From: Vitis vinifera
Lineage: Eukaryota; Streptophyta; Magnoliopsida; Vitales; Vitaceae
Direction: 5' to 3'
DNA: 64,000 bases
NCBI RefSeq assembly: GCF_030704535.1
Contig: NC_081811.1
Location: 671,501 to 735,500, forward strand
The position numbers and the translations under genes are program-made. This document shows, one piece after another, positions 1-10,085 of this stretch. The notes under the pieces are model-generated. The model had not been told where the DNA came from. It ran no database searches and saw nothing but the letters and a program-made list of their open reading frames with translations. The first letter of the stretch is position 1, and each line of letters starts with the position of its first letter.

Positions 1-2902
1 TTAAATACCATTGGCGGGATGCTTGTTTTAAACCGTATATGGATTTCTTAAGCTTACAAACCAATTGCTCACCATCACTAGAGGGGAATCCTTCAGGTTG
101 TTTCATGTAAACCTCCTCCTCTAGCTCTCCATTAAGAAATGCAGTTTTCACATCCATTTGTTGCAATTCTAAATCAAAGTGGGCTACTAATGCCAATATA
201 ATGCGCAAGGAATCTTTCTTAGATACAGGAGAAAAGGTTTCCGTGTAATCGATTCCTTCTTTCTGAGTGAACCCCTTTGCAACAAGTCTGGCCTTGTATC
301 TCTCAATGTTGCCTAATGAGTCTTTCTTTGTCTTAAAAACCCATTTACAACCAATGGTTTTCACACCATTAGGCAACTCAACAAGGTCCCAAACATCATT
401 GCACTTCATGGAACTCATCTCATCCTTCATGGCATTGTACCACAATTCAGATTCTTTGCAACTCATGGCTTGTGAAAATGATTCGGGATCATTTTCGGCT
501 CCTATATTATAGTCAGATTCTTGTAGATACACTACATAATCACTAGGAATTGCTGACCTCTTAGTTCGAGCAGACCTTCTTAAGGTTGTACCAATATCTT
601 CCGAGGAAGTATGAGGCTCAACTTGTTGTTCAGAAGTGTTAGGCAACTCCTGATCAACTTGGTCTACTGGAATGTTGTCAACAACTTGTGGAACTTCAAT
701 GACTGGTTGAACTTCATCGATTGTTCATTCAACACCCGTTTGTACTTGAGGGGTGTTATGAACAATAAACAATCTATCGCTTGAAGTGGAAGGTTGAGAC
801 TCTGTATGATCAATATCAGAAACTATGTTCCTAAATTGATCGCTCCCACTGACCAAGTCATATTCAAGAAATTTAGCATTTCTTGATTCCACAATCCTAA
901 TGCTGTGAGATGGACAGTAAAATCTGTATCCCTTAGACTTTTCAGCATATCCAATGAAATACCCACTAATAGTCCTTGGGTCCAGTTTCTTCTCCTGTGG
1001 ATTATAAATTCTCACTTCAGACGAGCATCCCCAAACGCGCATATGTCGCAAACTCGGTTTCCAACCTTTCAATAACTCAAATGGCCTCTTTGGGACAGCC
1101 TTGGTTGGAACTCGGTTTAATATATACACAGCTGTCTTAAGTGCTTCAGTCCACAAGAATTTAGGAAGTTTTGAGCTGCTAAGCATACTCCTCACCATGT
1201 CCAATAAAGTTCGGTTTCTTCTTTCTGCTACACCATTTTGGTCTGGAGAACCAGGCATGGTGTATTGGGCAACAATCCCATGCTCTTGAAGAAACTTCGC
1301 AAATGGCCCAGGTGATTGTCCATCTTCCAAGTATCTACCATAATATTCTCCACCTCTATCTGATCTCACAATCTTAATTTGTTTACCATATTGTTTCTCT
1401 ACTTCTGCCTTGAAGACTTTAAAGGCATCTAAAGCTTCATTTTTATTATGAAGTATGTAGAGATACATGTATCGTGAGAAATCATCTATGAAAGAGATGA
1501 AGTATTTCTGACCATGAGAGTCCATGTCAAGACAACATATATCAGTATGTATGATCTCTAGTATGGTGGAACTCCTAGTAGCACCTCTCTTTGACTTATT
1601 GGTCTGCTTACCCTTAATGCAGTCCACACAAGTCTCAAAGTCAGTAAAATCTAGAGTACTAAGTACCCCATCATTCACCAATCTTTTGATTCTATCTATG
1701 GAAATATGACCTAATCTCCGGTGCCACAATGTAGAGGAATCCTCTTTTACAACACATCTCTTAATGCCAGTTTGGACATGCAATGAATTATGAGCGGTAT
1801 CATTTTTTAAGAATATACAATAAAGACCATCAGACAAGATACCATTCCCAACACATTCAGATTTATAAATCAAATTGAAAGATGTTTCTGAAAAATGAAA
1901 GGAATATCCAAACGGTACAAGTCTAGAAACTGAAATCAAGTTTCGTGAGAAACTTGGTACATAAAAAGTCTTTTGCAATTCTAAAACAAAACCACTATTT
2001 AAAGTTAAATAACATATCCCTATTGCTTCCACATGCGAGCCCATCTTGTTTCCGGATAAGATGAATTGCTCACTTGTCATTGGCTTCCTTAGGTTTTGCA
2101 TACCCTGCAAGGAATTTGAAATGTGGATTGTAGATCCATAATCAATCCACCATGTGTTGGTGTTTACATTAACCATATTAGATTCATAGCAAACAAATGA
2201 GGTAGGGTTACCTTTCTTCTCAAGCCAATTCTGAAATTTCAGACATTTCTTCTTCACGTGTCCTTTCTTTTTACAGAAAAAACACTTTTCGTCTTTCTTA
2301 ATGTCAGATTTGGGAGGAATTTGTTGCTTCCCTTTCTGACTAGCTTGAGATTTTCCTTTCTTTCCTTTCCTTTGCGTCACCAGCATGGCACTTTCTCCTT
2401 GTTCCATCAATAACCTTCCTTCCTCTTGAACACACATGGTCATCAATTCATTGATAGACCACTTATCCTTATGTGTGTTGTAAGAGATTTTGAAAGGTCC
2501 ATACTGAGGTGGAAGAGTGTTAAGAATAAAGTGCACCAAGAAAGATTCAGACATTTCTACCTCGAGTTTCTTCAATTGAGCCACAATGTCCCTCATCTCC
2601 ATGATATGTTCACGCACACCTCTTACACCGGTGAGCTTCAGGGATGTGAACTTCATAATTAGGGTGCTTGCCAAGGCTTTATCTGAAGTGACGAATTGCT
2701 CGTCAATAGCCTTTAGCAATTCACGGACATTCTCATGTTGCTCGATTGAACCATGTATACCAGCACTGATTTTTGTCTTAATGTACATCACGCTAAGGCG
2801 ATTAGATTTCTCCCAGCGTTCGTACAATAAAATTTGTTCAGGTGTGTTGGTATCTGTGATCTTATGCGGTTCATCTTTCCTTATAGCATAATCTATGTCC
2901 AT
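1..2902 (-). pseudogene. Copia-1 gag-pol polyprotein, partial, one in-frame stop
   Basis: The frame is open from an ATG at 2902 to an in-frame TGA at 725-727, then open again to the window edge. Domains in order: UBN2-type gag (about residues 1-165), a CX2CX4HX4C zinc knuckle ([10 protein letters not shown], near 206-220), aspartic protease near 250, GAG-pre-integrase (WHRRLGH, near 393), the integrase core with D in IHTDI, D in RSDRGGEY and E in NGVAERRN, and after the stop the start of reverse transcriptase (KARLVAKGFTQ, LNGELEEEVYMKQPEGF). The protease reads IDYGS where copia elements normally have IDSGA, so the active-site Ser/Thr is replaced by Tyr. The reading frame also extends upstream of the ATG to about 3001 ([16 protein letters not shown]), where a GTGCAG acceptor-like site lies. 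The true gag start is therefore probably on an upstream exon. The stop and the protease change suggest this copy cannot move on its own. Confidence 0.9.
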
Positions 2903-3002
2903 GCACCCTAATTGAAGAAGAATTCTCTCCTTCCATATCTTAAAGTTATCTCCTCTAAGTTCGGGAACCTCACAACGAATATCAGATATGCTAGGTAAAA
3001 CT

Positions 3003-3960
3003 GCACAAAAGGATTAGAAGCTTATTAAAAATTTGAGGCTTTAATATAAATTCATGCTTTACCAATGTAGAACATGCTTAAAATTGAATCTAATTTTATT
3101 AAAAATTGCATGTGGGCTAAATCTTTAATTCAATAAGATTCATTATCTTTATGATAGACTTTATCAAACTATTTTATTAAATCATGAAATTTATTCTAAA
3201 TATAGTTTGATATTTTCTGTCTATAATCTTTATGATAAACTTATTAAATTAATTCTTCCTAATTCCTGTGGGTAAATTAGAAAAAATTAATTTTAATATT
3301 TTATCATAATTAATTATATAAACATAATGAAAACCCTGTGGGGTAAAACATCATATTTATATAGTTAATTACAATTAATGTCCATAATGCGATCCTTATT
3401 AATATATAATTTTTTATATAATTAAGGATGCTGTGGCTATTCCTTAATTATTTAAAAAAATCATATGGATTCACTAGACATTAAAATCATATGATATAAT
3501 TTTAATATATCTAACTAAATTTTAGGCAACAATTGCATGCATACTATATGATATAATCTTAATATATCTAACTAAATTTAGTCAACAATGTCAACAATTG
3601 CATGCATACTATATGATATAATCTTAATATATCTAACTAAATTTAGTCAACAATGTCAACAATTAGGCTATATTTTTACACATACAAACATATAAATTAA
3701 AATAAATAATTTAATTTGCATGTATAAAAATCACACATAATTTAGAATAATTTAAAAGGAATTCATATTATGAAAGGGTACCTAAATCCATATAAAAACA
3801 ATTAATTCAAAACCAATAAATAATTTATCAGATTTAACCCATGGCCCAATGCACAAAGACCTTTAATAATTTTATTGGTCACTAATAAGCCTAATGGGTC
3901 CAAAAGTAAAAACCCAATATCTCTCTAGTTTTTATTTATTTATTAATTTATGTGTTCCAA
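3003..3960. other. AT-rich part of the Copia-1 leader, probable gag intron
   Basis: No coding potential seen. On the minus strand the right-hand gag frame begins just after a pyrimidine-rich stretch ending in GTGCAG (near 3003), so this AT-rich block could be an intron in the leader. Three related copies of a segment containing ATATGATATAAT and TATATCTAACTAAATTT lie at about 3487-3540, 3541-3605 and 3606-3670. The last two are nearly identical with a 65-bp period. Confidence 0.45.
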
Positions 3961-3969
3961 CATTCAGCA

Positions 3970-4515
3970 CGTTGGCATCATAACCACCCTAGTCTCCTGC
4001 AGCCGCATCATCCGCGGCACCAAAACAACACCTCAAATGGCGCTTCTGGAACGCCCGAAAATGGTGCCTGCAGCGGCGCTTGACTAGTTCCTGAATGGCG
4101 CTTGCAGTGGTGCCTGAATGGCACTCGGAACAGGCACCTGCATCGGCGCTTGAACAGCGCCTGAATGGCGCTCGTAACGAGGGCTTGCAGCGGCAAAGAT
4201 CAGAGCTTGAATGACACTGAAATGAGTGCCTGAATGATGCTGGAATGAGTGCCTGAATGGCGCTCAGAATTGGGGCTGAATTATGCTCAGAATTGGCGCC
4301 TGAATGGCGTTTGGAAATGGCACTTGCAGCCCCTTTGACCAGCACCAGCAGCGGCGCTTTAATGTCGCTTGAATGTGGGGCCTGTAGTGGCTGAAACTGC
4401 AGCCCCAAAAGCACCGAAAATGGCTCTTTTGGAACGCCTTAAATGGTGCCTGCAGCGACGCTTTGACTAGCACCTGCAGTGGTGCTTAATGGTGCTCTAA
4501 ATGGGGCTCGAAATG
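3970..4515. repeat. GC-rich degenerate short tandem repeat in the Copia-1 leader
   Basis: A roughly 550-bp island, much richer in G and C than its flanks. It is built from variants of GGCGCCTGAATGGCGCT and GCAGCGGCGCTTG at irregular 15-30 bp spacing. Overlapping open frames on the minus strand (up to 141 codons) are a by-product of the repeat and show no known domain. An (AT)n tract of about 20 bp follows at 4528-4550. Confidence 0.6.
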
Positions 4516-4645
4516 GCGCATGTAGTGAATATATATATATATATATATATAATATATGTATGTAGATAGAGAAAGAAATGGGTTTTTATGGTGAAGAAAT
4601 AATCTAGATCAAAGACGTTGTAGTTGAATGGGTGGCATGGCTGTA

Positions 4646-4653
4646 GGTGGAAG
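4646..4653. repeat. Target-site duplication GGTGGAAG, left copy
   Basis: Identical to 6055-6062, flanking the 1401-bp hAT-like insertion. Confidence 0.85.
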
Positions 4654-5352
4654 CAAGGATTGAAATGTCGGTTTTTACGGATATATCGGTACTTCGATTT
4701 TACGGATATATCGTAAATATCGGAGAAATATCGGTGGATATTTTTTCACAAATATCGATAAAGTGAAAATTATTTAAAATTAATATAAATGCTTGAAAAA
4801 ACTTTAAAAAATGATAAAATAAGTAAAAATACACGTTTTAAAGTTATCTTGTAAGTGTAATTGACATATATATAATTAAAAAGATATTTTAAACAAAGAT
4901 ATATTGGTAGATTCGATATTCAAATTTTAAAAATAATATATATGAATTTTGAAAGTATATAGAGTTAGAATTGAATTAAAAAATATTTTATTTTATTGAA
5001 TAAAAACAATTTATACATAAATATAATACATATGATATTACAATAGTCCTTATATTAAGGAAGAGATCGATGTGATTTCATTATATTGTTAGATGAAGAT
5101 GACCCAATTTGTTGAAGATAATGTTTATTTAAAAAATTTTAAAATACTTTTATTAAAACATATTTTATTATATTTTAAATGAAAATTAAATTAATTTATA
5201 TAAATATTTTATTTGAGATTTAATTTTTAAAATTTTATTAAAAACATATAGTAACAACTTTTTTTATTAATATTAATTTATTTAATAATCAAAATAAAAT
5301 TCAATAATTTATAATTATTTATATGGGTAGAGGAAAATTGCTCTCATGATTT

Positions 5353-5391
<39 letters not shown>

Positions 5392-6054
5392 TCTACTAAA
5401 TCTAAAAATTAAAAGGGTCACCCACTTCTGAAGTTACCCTCCAGCCGAGAGAATTCCCCTTTCCCCTTTTCTGAAGCTGCCCTCCAGCCGAGAGAGTTCT
5501 TCTTCCTAAAAAGACCTATCTTCCTCTGCCACTCTCAATCCTCGCAGGTACTAATCTAATCACGTTGATATTTTTTTTTTTGCAACCCCCGTTTGATTCC
5601 CAAGAAAATCCATCCCCCATTTGATTTCCGGGAAAATCCATCCCCCATTTGATTTCCGGGAAAATTCATTCTCGTTTGATTTCCGAGAAAATCCATTCAA
5701 AACCCCCAAAGAAAACCAAAAAATTTGCTTTTCTTTTGCTCCCTGTGTTTTCTGGATCTGTTTTAAGGGTCTCTTTGCTGTTGTGCCATTGGATTTAAAT
5801 TTCACGAACCCTAAATCCACGATTTTTGAGCCAGATTTTGTATCCTGTGCGCGGGCTGGACTGGTAGGAAAATATCGGGAAATTTTCCGATAAATCGGTG
5901 CTTCGCCGATATTTCGCCGATATATCGGCGATTTTGCCATTTTTTGTCGATTTTTCCGTCGATCGATAATCGGTGACGATTATCGTTTCGGCGCCGTCCG
6001 ATATCCGATATTTCTTCGAAATATCGGCGACATTTTCCGATTTTTCAATCCCTG
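4654..6054. mobile_element. Non-autonomous hAT-like transposon nested in the Copia-1 leader
   Basis: The left end reads CAAGGATTGAAA. The right end, reverse-complemented, reads CAGGGATTGAAA, and both continue with ATCGG-rich sequence. The two ends are flanked by the same 8 bp, GGTGGAAG (4646-4653 and 6055-6062). An 8-bp duplication with CA(G/A)GG ends is typical of the hAT superfamily. The 1.4 kb interior has no transposase. It holds many ATATCGGCGA-like subterminal motifs near both ends, a run of about 35 T at 5354-5388, and a pair of similar CCCTCCAGCCGAGAGA segments near 5437-5500. The 5400-5830 part could be captured host untranslated sequence, but I cannot identify a source. Confidence 0.85.
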
Positions 6055-6175
6055 GGTGGAAGTAAACCACAAAAGCTGAACCATTTCACCTAATTTCTTG
6101 TTCTATTTGATTTTATTTCCAGAAAGGAAACAATTATCTAAGCAACTAACACCAAGGCAGAGGCAAGATTGCAAG

Positions 6176-6187
6176 GCTCTAATACCA
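6176..6187 (-). other. Copia-1 primer binding site (tRNA-Met type)
   Basis: The reverse complement is TGGTATTAGAGC, one base different from the common TGGTATCAGAGC that pairs with the initiator tRNA-Met 3' end. It lies two bases inside the 5' LTR boundary. Confidence 0.85.
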
Positions 6188-6189
6188 AA

Positions 6190-6533
6190 TGTAAGCAATT
6201 CATAATGCATATAAACAATCTTAATTTGTAACTTATGCCATACTTACCTCCAGCCATTGTTGGGTTGCAAGTCTTTGGTTTCCAAAACTCTATCTCTCCT
6301 TATGGATGGTGTAGTTTCTGAAGATTTTCAGCAGCATGAGAGAGGAGCTCGGGACCAAGACCGATATTTAAAATACAAAGAAAACGTGGCTTCCCATCAA
6401 AGCCACGTTTCTCTGATTTGCCACACGATGAGCAGTTGAGAGAAACGTGCTCCTTAACAGCAGCTACATGATGAAGGACGTGGCCAAGTGTTGGACCACT
6501 TCAGGGCAGCGGAACGTGGGTGATTTGATAACA
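6190..6533 (-). repeat. Copia-1 5' LTR (344 bp)
   Basis: On the minus strand it starts TGTTATCAAATCACC and ends GAATTGCTTACA, with the TG...CA termini of LTRs. The right boundary is fixed because the next bases are KCS coding sequence identical to that of KCS-b. A perfect 10-bp inverted repeat (AAACGTGGCT at 6382-6391, AGCCACGTTT at 6401-6410, 9-nt loop) contains ACGTG cores of the kind bound by plant bZIP and bHLH factors. It could be a regulatory element of the LTR. Confidence 0.85.
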
Positions 6534-8764
6534 TGGATGAGTTACTGGGCAAGACCGGGGTGAAGGGTGAGGAGATAGGGATAGTGGTGGTGCATAGTAG
6601 TATTTTTAACACTGTTCCGTCTCTAGCTTCCATGATTGTGAATAGATACAAGCTTGGTAAGAATGTTTTGAGCTACAATCTGAGTGGAATGGGGTGCAGT
6701 GCTGGACTCTTGTCCATTGGGCTTGCCAAAGACCTTCTCAAGGTTCCGTATTTTATTTTTCATGTTTATCATATATTTGCTAATTATTTTTTAAAACAGT
6801 TTTGAAAAACAATTTTTGAGAATGATTTTGAAAAATTGTACTCAAATGTTTAGTAAATACACCTAAAATATTTTTAATCTGATTTTAATATTTTTAAATA
6901 TATTTTGAAAATAATTTTTATATTTAATAATTTTATATGTTATTTGAAAAGGCCATATTTTCTGTTTTTAATAATATTAAACAAAAAATAATTTTTCTAT
7001 TATCAATAGTACTTTTCAATTTTTTTGAAAATAATTGTCATACAAGGTCATCGTTTTTTTTAAATTATTTTATGATGTTTTGTAAAATAAAAGTTTATTT
7101 AAAAATTTGAAATATTTTTAATTTATTTTTTATATTTTAAAAATAAATTTTATATGTAATATTTTGTTTTTAATATTTTTTATATTTGTATAATTATTAT
7201 TTTAAAACAACCTTCAAACAATAAAGACAATAACCTAAAACAATTAAAAAATATTCTCTAAAAATAATTTTTAAAATTTTAAAAAATAAAAAATTATTCT
7301 TAAAAATAATTTCCAAATAGTGCCTTAATTTCATTCTTTTTCCCCCAATTTTTTCGTTTTTTTGTTTTTGGTCTTTACTTCTTAACTATTCCAACGCCCG
7401 ACTCTGTCCAACTCTTGAGAGAACTTTGTTTCGGTTTATTTATTGGATTGTCTTTTATAGTTGGTGGACCAGCCCCAAAATGGGCAGCCACTAGGCCTCA
7501 ACTTGTTACTATAAAGAACCTGTTATTTTTTATATATGATACTTTCAACCTGTTGCATGTAAAAATTAAATAATTTGAAAAGGTATAAGTTTTTAATTAA
7601 TATTTATTTAATTTAATTTTTTAATATATTTTTATAATATAATCAGATACAAGAAAATTATTTTGATCTTCATTATTATTATTATTTTGTTTTCCTTAGT
7701 ATTTTCTACTTTCGAGAACTAAATATAATGTAAAAAAAATTAACATGATTGTAAGAGTTAAAATTAAAAAAAAAAAAAGGTAATTATTTGTTTGGATACA
7801 TTTCCATTTTATGTTTTTAAAAATAAAAATATTAAAAAAATTTACATAAAAAATGAATTTTTGTAATAGGTTTACTTAGAGTATCATATTTTATATTTAT
7901 TTTTCAAATAATCATTTTTATAACAATATTTTTCTAAAAAATACCCCTCAATTGCAGGTGCACCGTAATTCGTATGCCCTAGTGGTGACCACAGAGATTA
8001 TCACTCAAGGCTGCTACATGGGAAACAATCCATCCAAGCTCATCGGCAATTGTTGCTTTCGTATGGGTGGCGCCGCGGTTTTCCTCTCCAACCGACCCTC
8101 CGATCGAAGCAGCTCCAAGTACCAGCTCATCCACACTGTCCACACCAACACCGCAAGCTCTGATTGTTCGTACAACTGCATCATCCAGGAAAAGGACCAT
8201 GAGGGCCACGTGGGTATTACCATCAACAAAGATCTCTTAGTCGTGGTCTCCGAGATCATTAAATCCAACGTAGCCACATTGGCTCCCCTGATCCTCCCTG
8301 CATCAGAACGACTCCTCTATCTTGCCAACTATTTAATTAGGTATTTCCATGTGGCAAACATCAAACCGTACGTGCCAAATGTCAAGCGTGCAGTGGATCA
8401 TTTCTTCCCTCATGTGGGTGCAAAGCCCATACTGGACAAAGTGGCGAGGAGCTTGAGAATGAGTGAGGGACAAATGGAAGCTTCTAGAATGACCTTGTAT
8501 AGGTTTGGGAATACATCGAGTAGTTCAGTATGGTATGAGCTAGCTTATGCAGAGGCCAAGGGTAGGATCAAGAGGGGTGATCGTGTGTGGCAGATTGCAT
8601 ATGGGTCTGGCTTTAAATGTAGTAGTGCGTTTTGGAAAGCCATTAGGACCATTGATCGTGAGAAAATGAATCCTTGGAGCGATGTGATTGATGAGTTTCC
8701 AGTGGTGGACCCGCATAGCACTGAAACATTTCCTTATGCTTTTGAGTCATCAAAATCAAAGTGA
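6534..8764 (+). pseudogene. KCS: KCS-a: 3-ketoacyl-CoA synthase, exon 1 split by Copia-1
   Basis: KCS enzymes sit in the endoplasmic reticulum and condense malonyl-CoA with long-chain acyl-CoA, the first step of very-long-chain fatty acid elongation. What remains here is the end of exon 1 (6534-6742), a 1215-bp phase-0 intron (GT at 6743, CAG ending 7957) and exon 2 (7958-8764, TGA). The catalytic Cys motif GMGCSAG, the His in FFPHVGA and the Asn in RFGNTSSSS are all present. The membrane-anchoring N-terminus and about the first 129 codons lie beyond Copia-1 or are lost. The remaining coding sequence has no stop or frameshift. The last base of the LTR (A, 6533) plus TGGAT makes an ATG in the KCS frame, which would give a 338-residue soluble core if transcribed. 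Very close to KCS-b. Confidence 0.9.
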
Positions 8765-8831
8765 TTATGATCATCAGATCTCCATGGGCTGATTACTATT
8801 TGCATGTTGGGCTTCAGGCCCATGAATAAGA

Positions 8832-8837
8832 AATAAA
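8832..8837 (+). terminator. Candidate polyadenylation signal of KCS-a
   Basis: AATAAA, 68 bp after the stop codon. The same sequence context is present downstream of KCS-b. Confidence 0.5.
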
Positions 8838-9750
8838 GAATGAGTTATTGCAATTCATTTAAGTAATTAACATAATGTTATATTTGATTATCAATTTTTT
8901 AAAAAAATATTTTTAATTCAAATTTCATTTTTGTGGGATAAGTCCAACAAAATTTTACATGGCTAATTCTAAATCACTCTCAATTTTTTGCAAGATAAAA
9001 AGTAATTTTTTTTAAATGTAAAATTGAAATAGGATTGTTTAGAAAACAATAGCATCGCTATTAATTTTTTTTTTGGATGTTATAGAAAATATATATTTAA
9101 TTCTATATTTTTATAATTCCATTTCATGATAGGTTTTAAAAATATTTTGATTGAATTTCTTATTTTATTTATAATTTTTCTTTTTTCTACTTTCTTTCTT
9201 TCTCATTTCCATTCTCTTTCTTGAAAAGCTAGTATACATATCATTTATTCAAACACCTTCAATAAGATTTGACTTCTAAATTTAGGGCATGTCGAGATAG
9301 GTGCTAAACAATGTCATGATTTTTAACTGTCGATATTGATATTATAAAAGCTTAATTAAAAATAAAAGGAACTTATGGTGTAAGCCAAAGTATGATATAA
9401 CTTCTATAAAAAGAAACAAAATTAATTTCTTTGAACAAAATTGCCTAAATAAATTCATAATTTTTCTTGAATTAAAAATAAATAAATAAATTTCTTAAAG
9501 ATCAATCTAAGCAAGGCCTTAGTTGCAAAAGAAGTAAAAATAAACATACCAATTGAAAGCGGCTTATGGAGACCGACCATGACATGCAATTGCCATTAGA
9601 GGATCACTTAATGCATGGAAACATATTAGTAAAGACATACTAATTGAGAGCTGCTTATGAAGACCAATCATTAGAAGACTAGTATACCACAAATTTTTGT
9701 ACAAATTAATATTCACGTTAAGAGTGTTCTTTTGCCTTATTTTCATGATT

Positions 9751-9946
9751 TGGGAGGGTGGTTGAATACACCTATATCACACATTGTGCACTCTTAGATT
9801 GTTGTGGTTGAATGATGGAAATAAGATGTTCATGTAGACCTATATTTTTGGGAGGGTGGTTGAATACACCTATATCACACATTGTGCACTCTTAGATTGT
9901 TGTGGTTGAATGATGGAGATAAGATGTTCATGTAGACCTATATTTT
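9751..9946. repeat. 98-bp tandem duplication
   Basis: Two almost identical copies starting TGGGAGGGTGGTTGAATACA at 9751 and 9849. They differ by GGAAATAAG versus GGAGATAAG. No matching sequence is seen downstream of KCS-b, so it probably arose after the gene duplication. Confidence 0.85.
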
Positions 9947-10034
9947 TTAAAATTATAATATATCGAGACACTATCATTTATGAACTTGGTACATCATTTG
10001 TGAACTTTTTTATTTGGCTTTAAATCTAAAACTC

Positions 10035-10085
<51 letters not shown>

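Larger units (their letters stand above)
1..6533 (-). mobile_element. Copia-1: Ty1/copia LTR retrotransposon, cut by the left window edge
   Basis: Reading on the minus strand the order is 5' LTR (6190-6533), a tRNA-Met-type primer binding site (6176-6187), a long leader, then gag-protease-integrase-reverse transcriptase running off position 1. Integrase before reverse transcriptase is the Ty1/copia order. The 3' LTR and the end of pol lie outside the window. The 5' LTR abuts KCS coding sequence directly, so the element sits in exon 1 of KCS-a. The bases next to the LTR are TGGAT (6534-6538), the expected target-site duplication, but its partner is off the window. The leader is unusually long, about 3.2 kb. 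Of this, 1.4 kb is a later hAT-like insertion and about 0.5 kb is GC-rich repeat. Confidence 0.93.

Noticed and set aside
3989..4473. Minus-strand frames rich in Ala, Cys, Arg and Ser (up to 141 codons)
   Set aside because: By-product of the GC-rich repeat in the Copia-1 leader. No recognisable domain.
5560..6070. Overlapping frames of 90-126 codons on both strands
   Set aside because: They lie within the hAT-like element, reflect its repeated CGATATATCGG and CCCGTTTGATTTCC words, and resemble no transposase.
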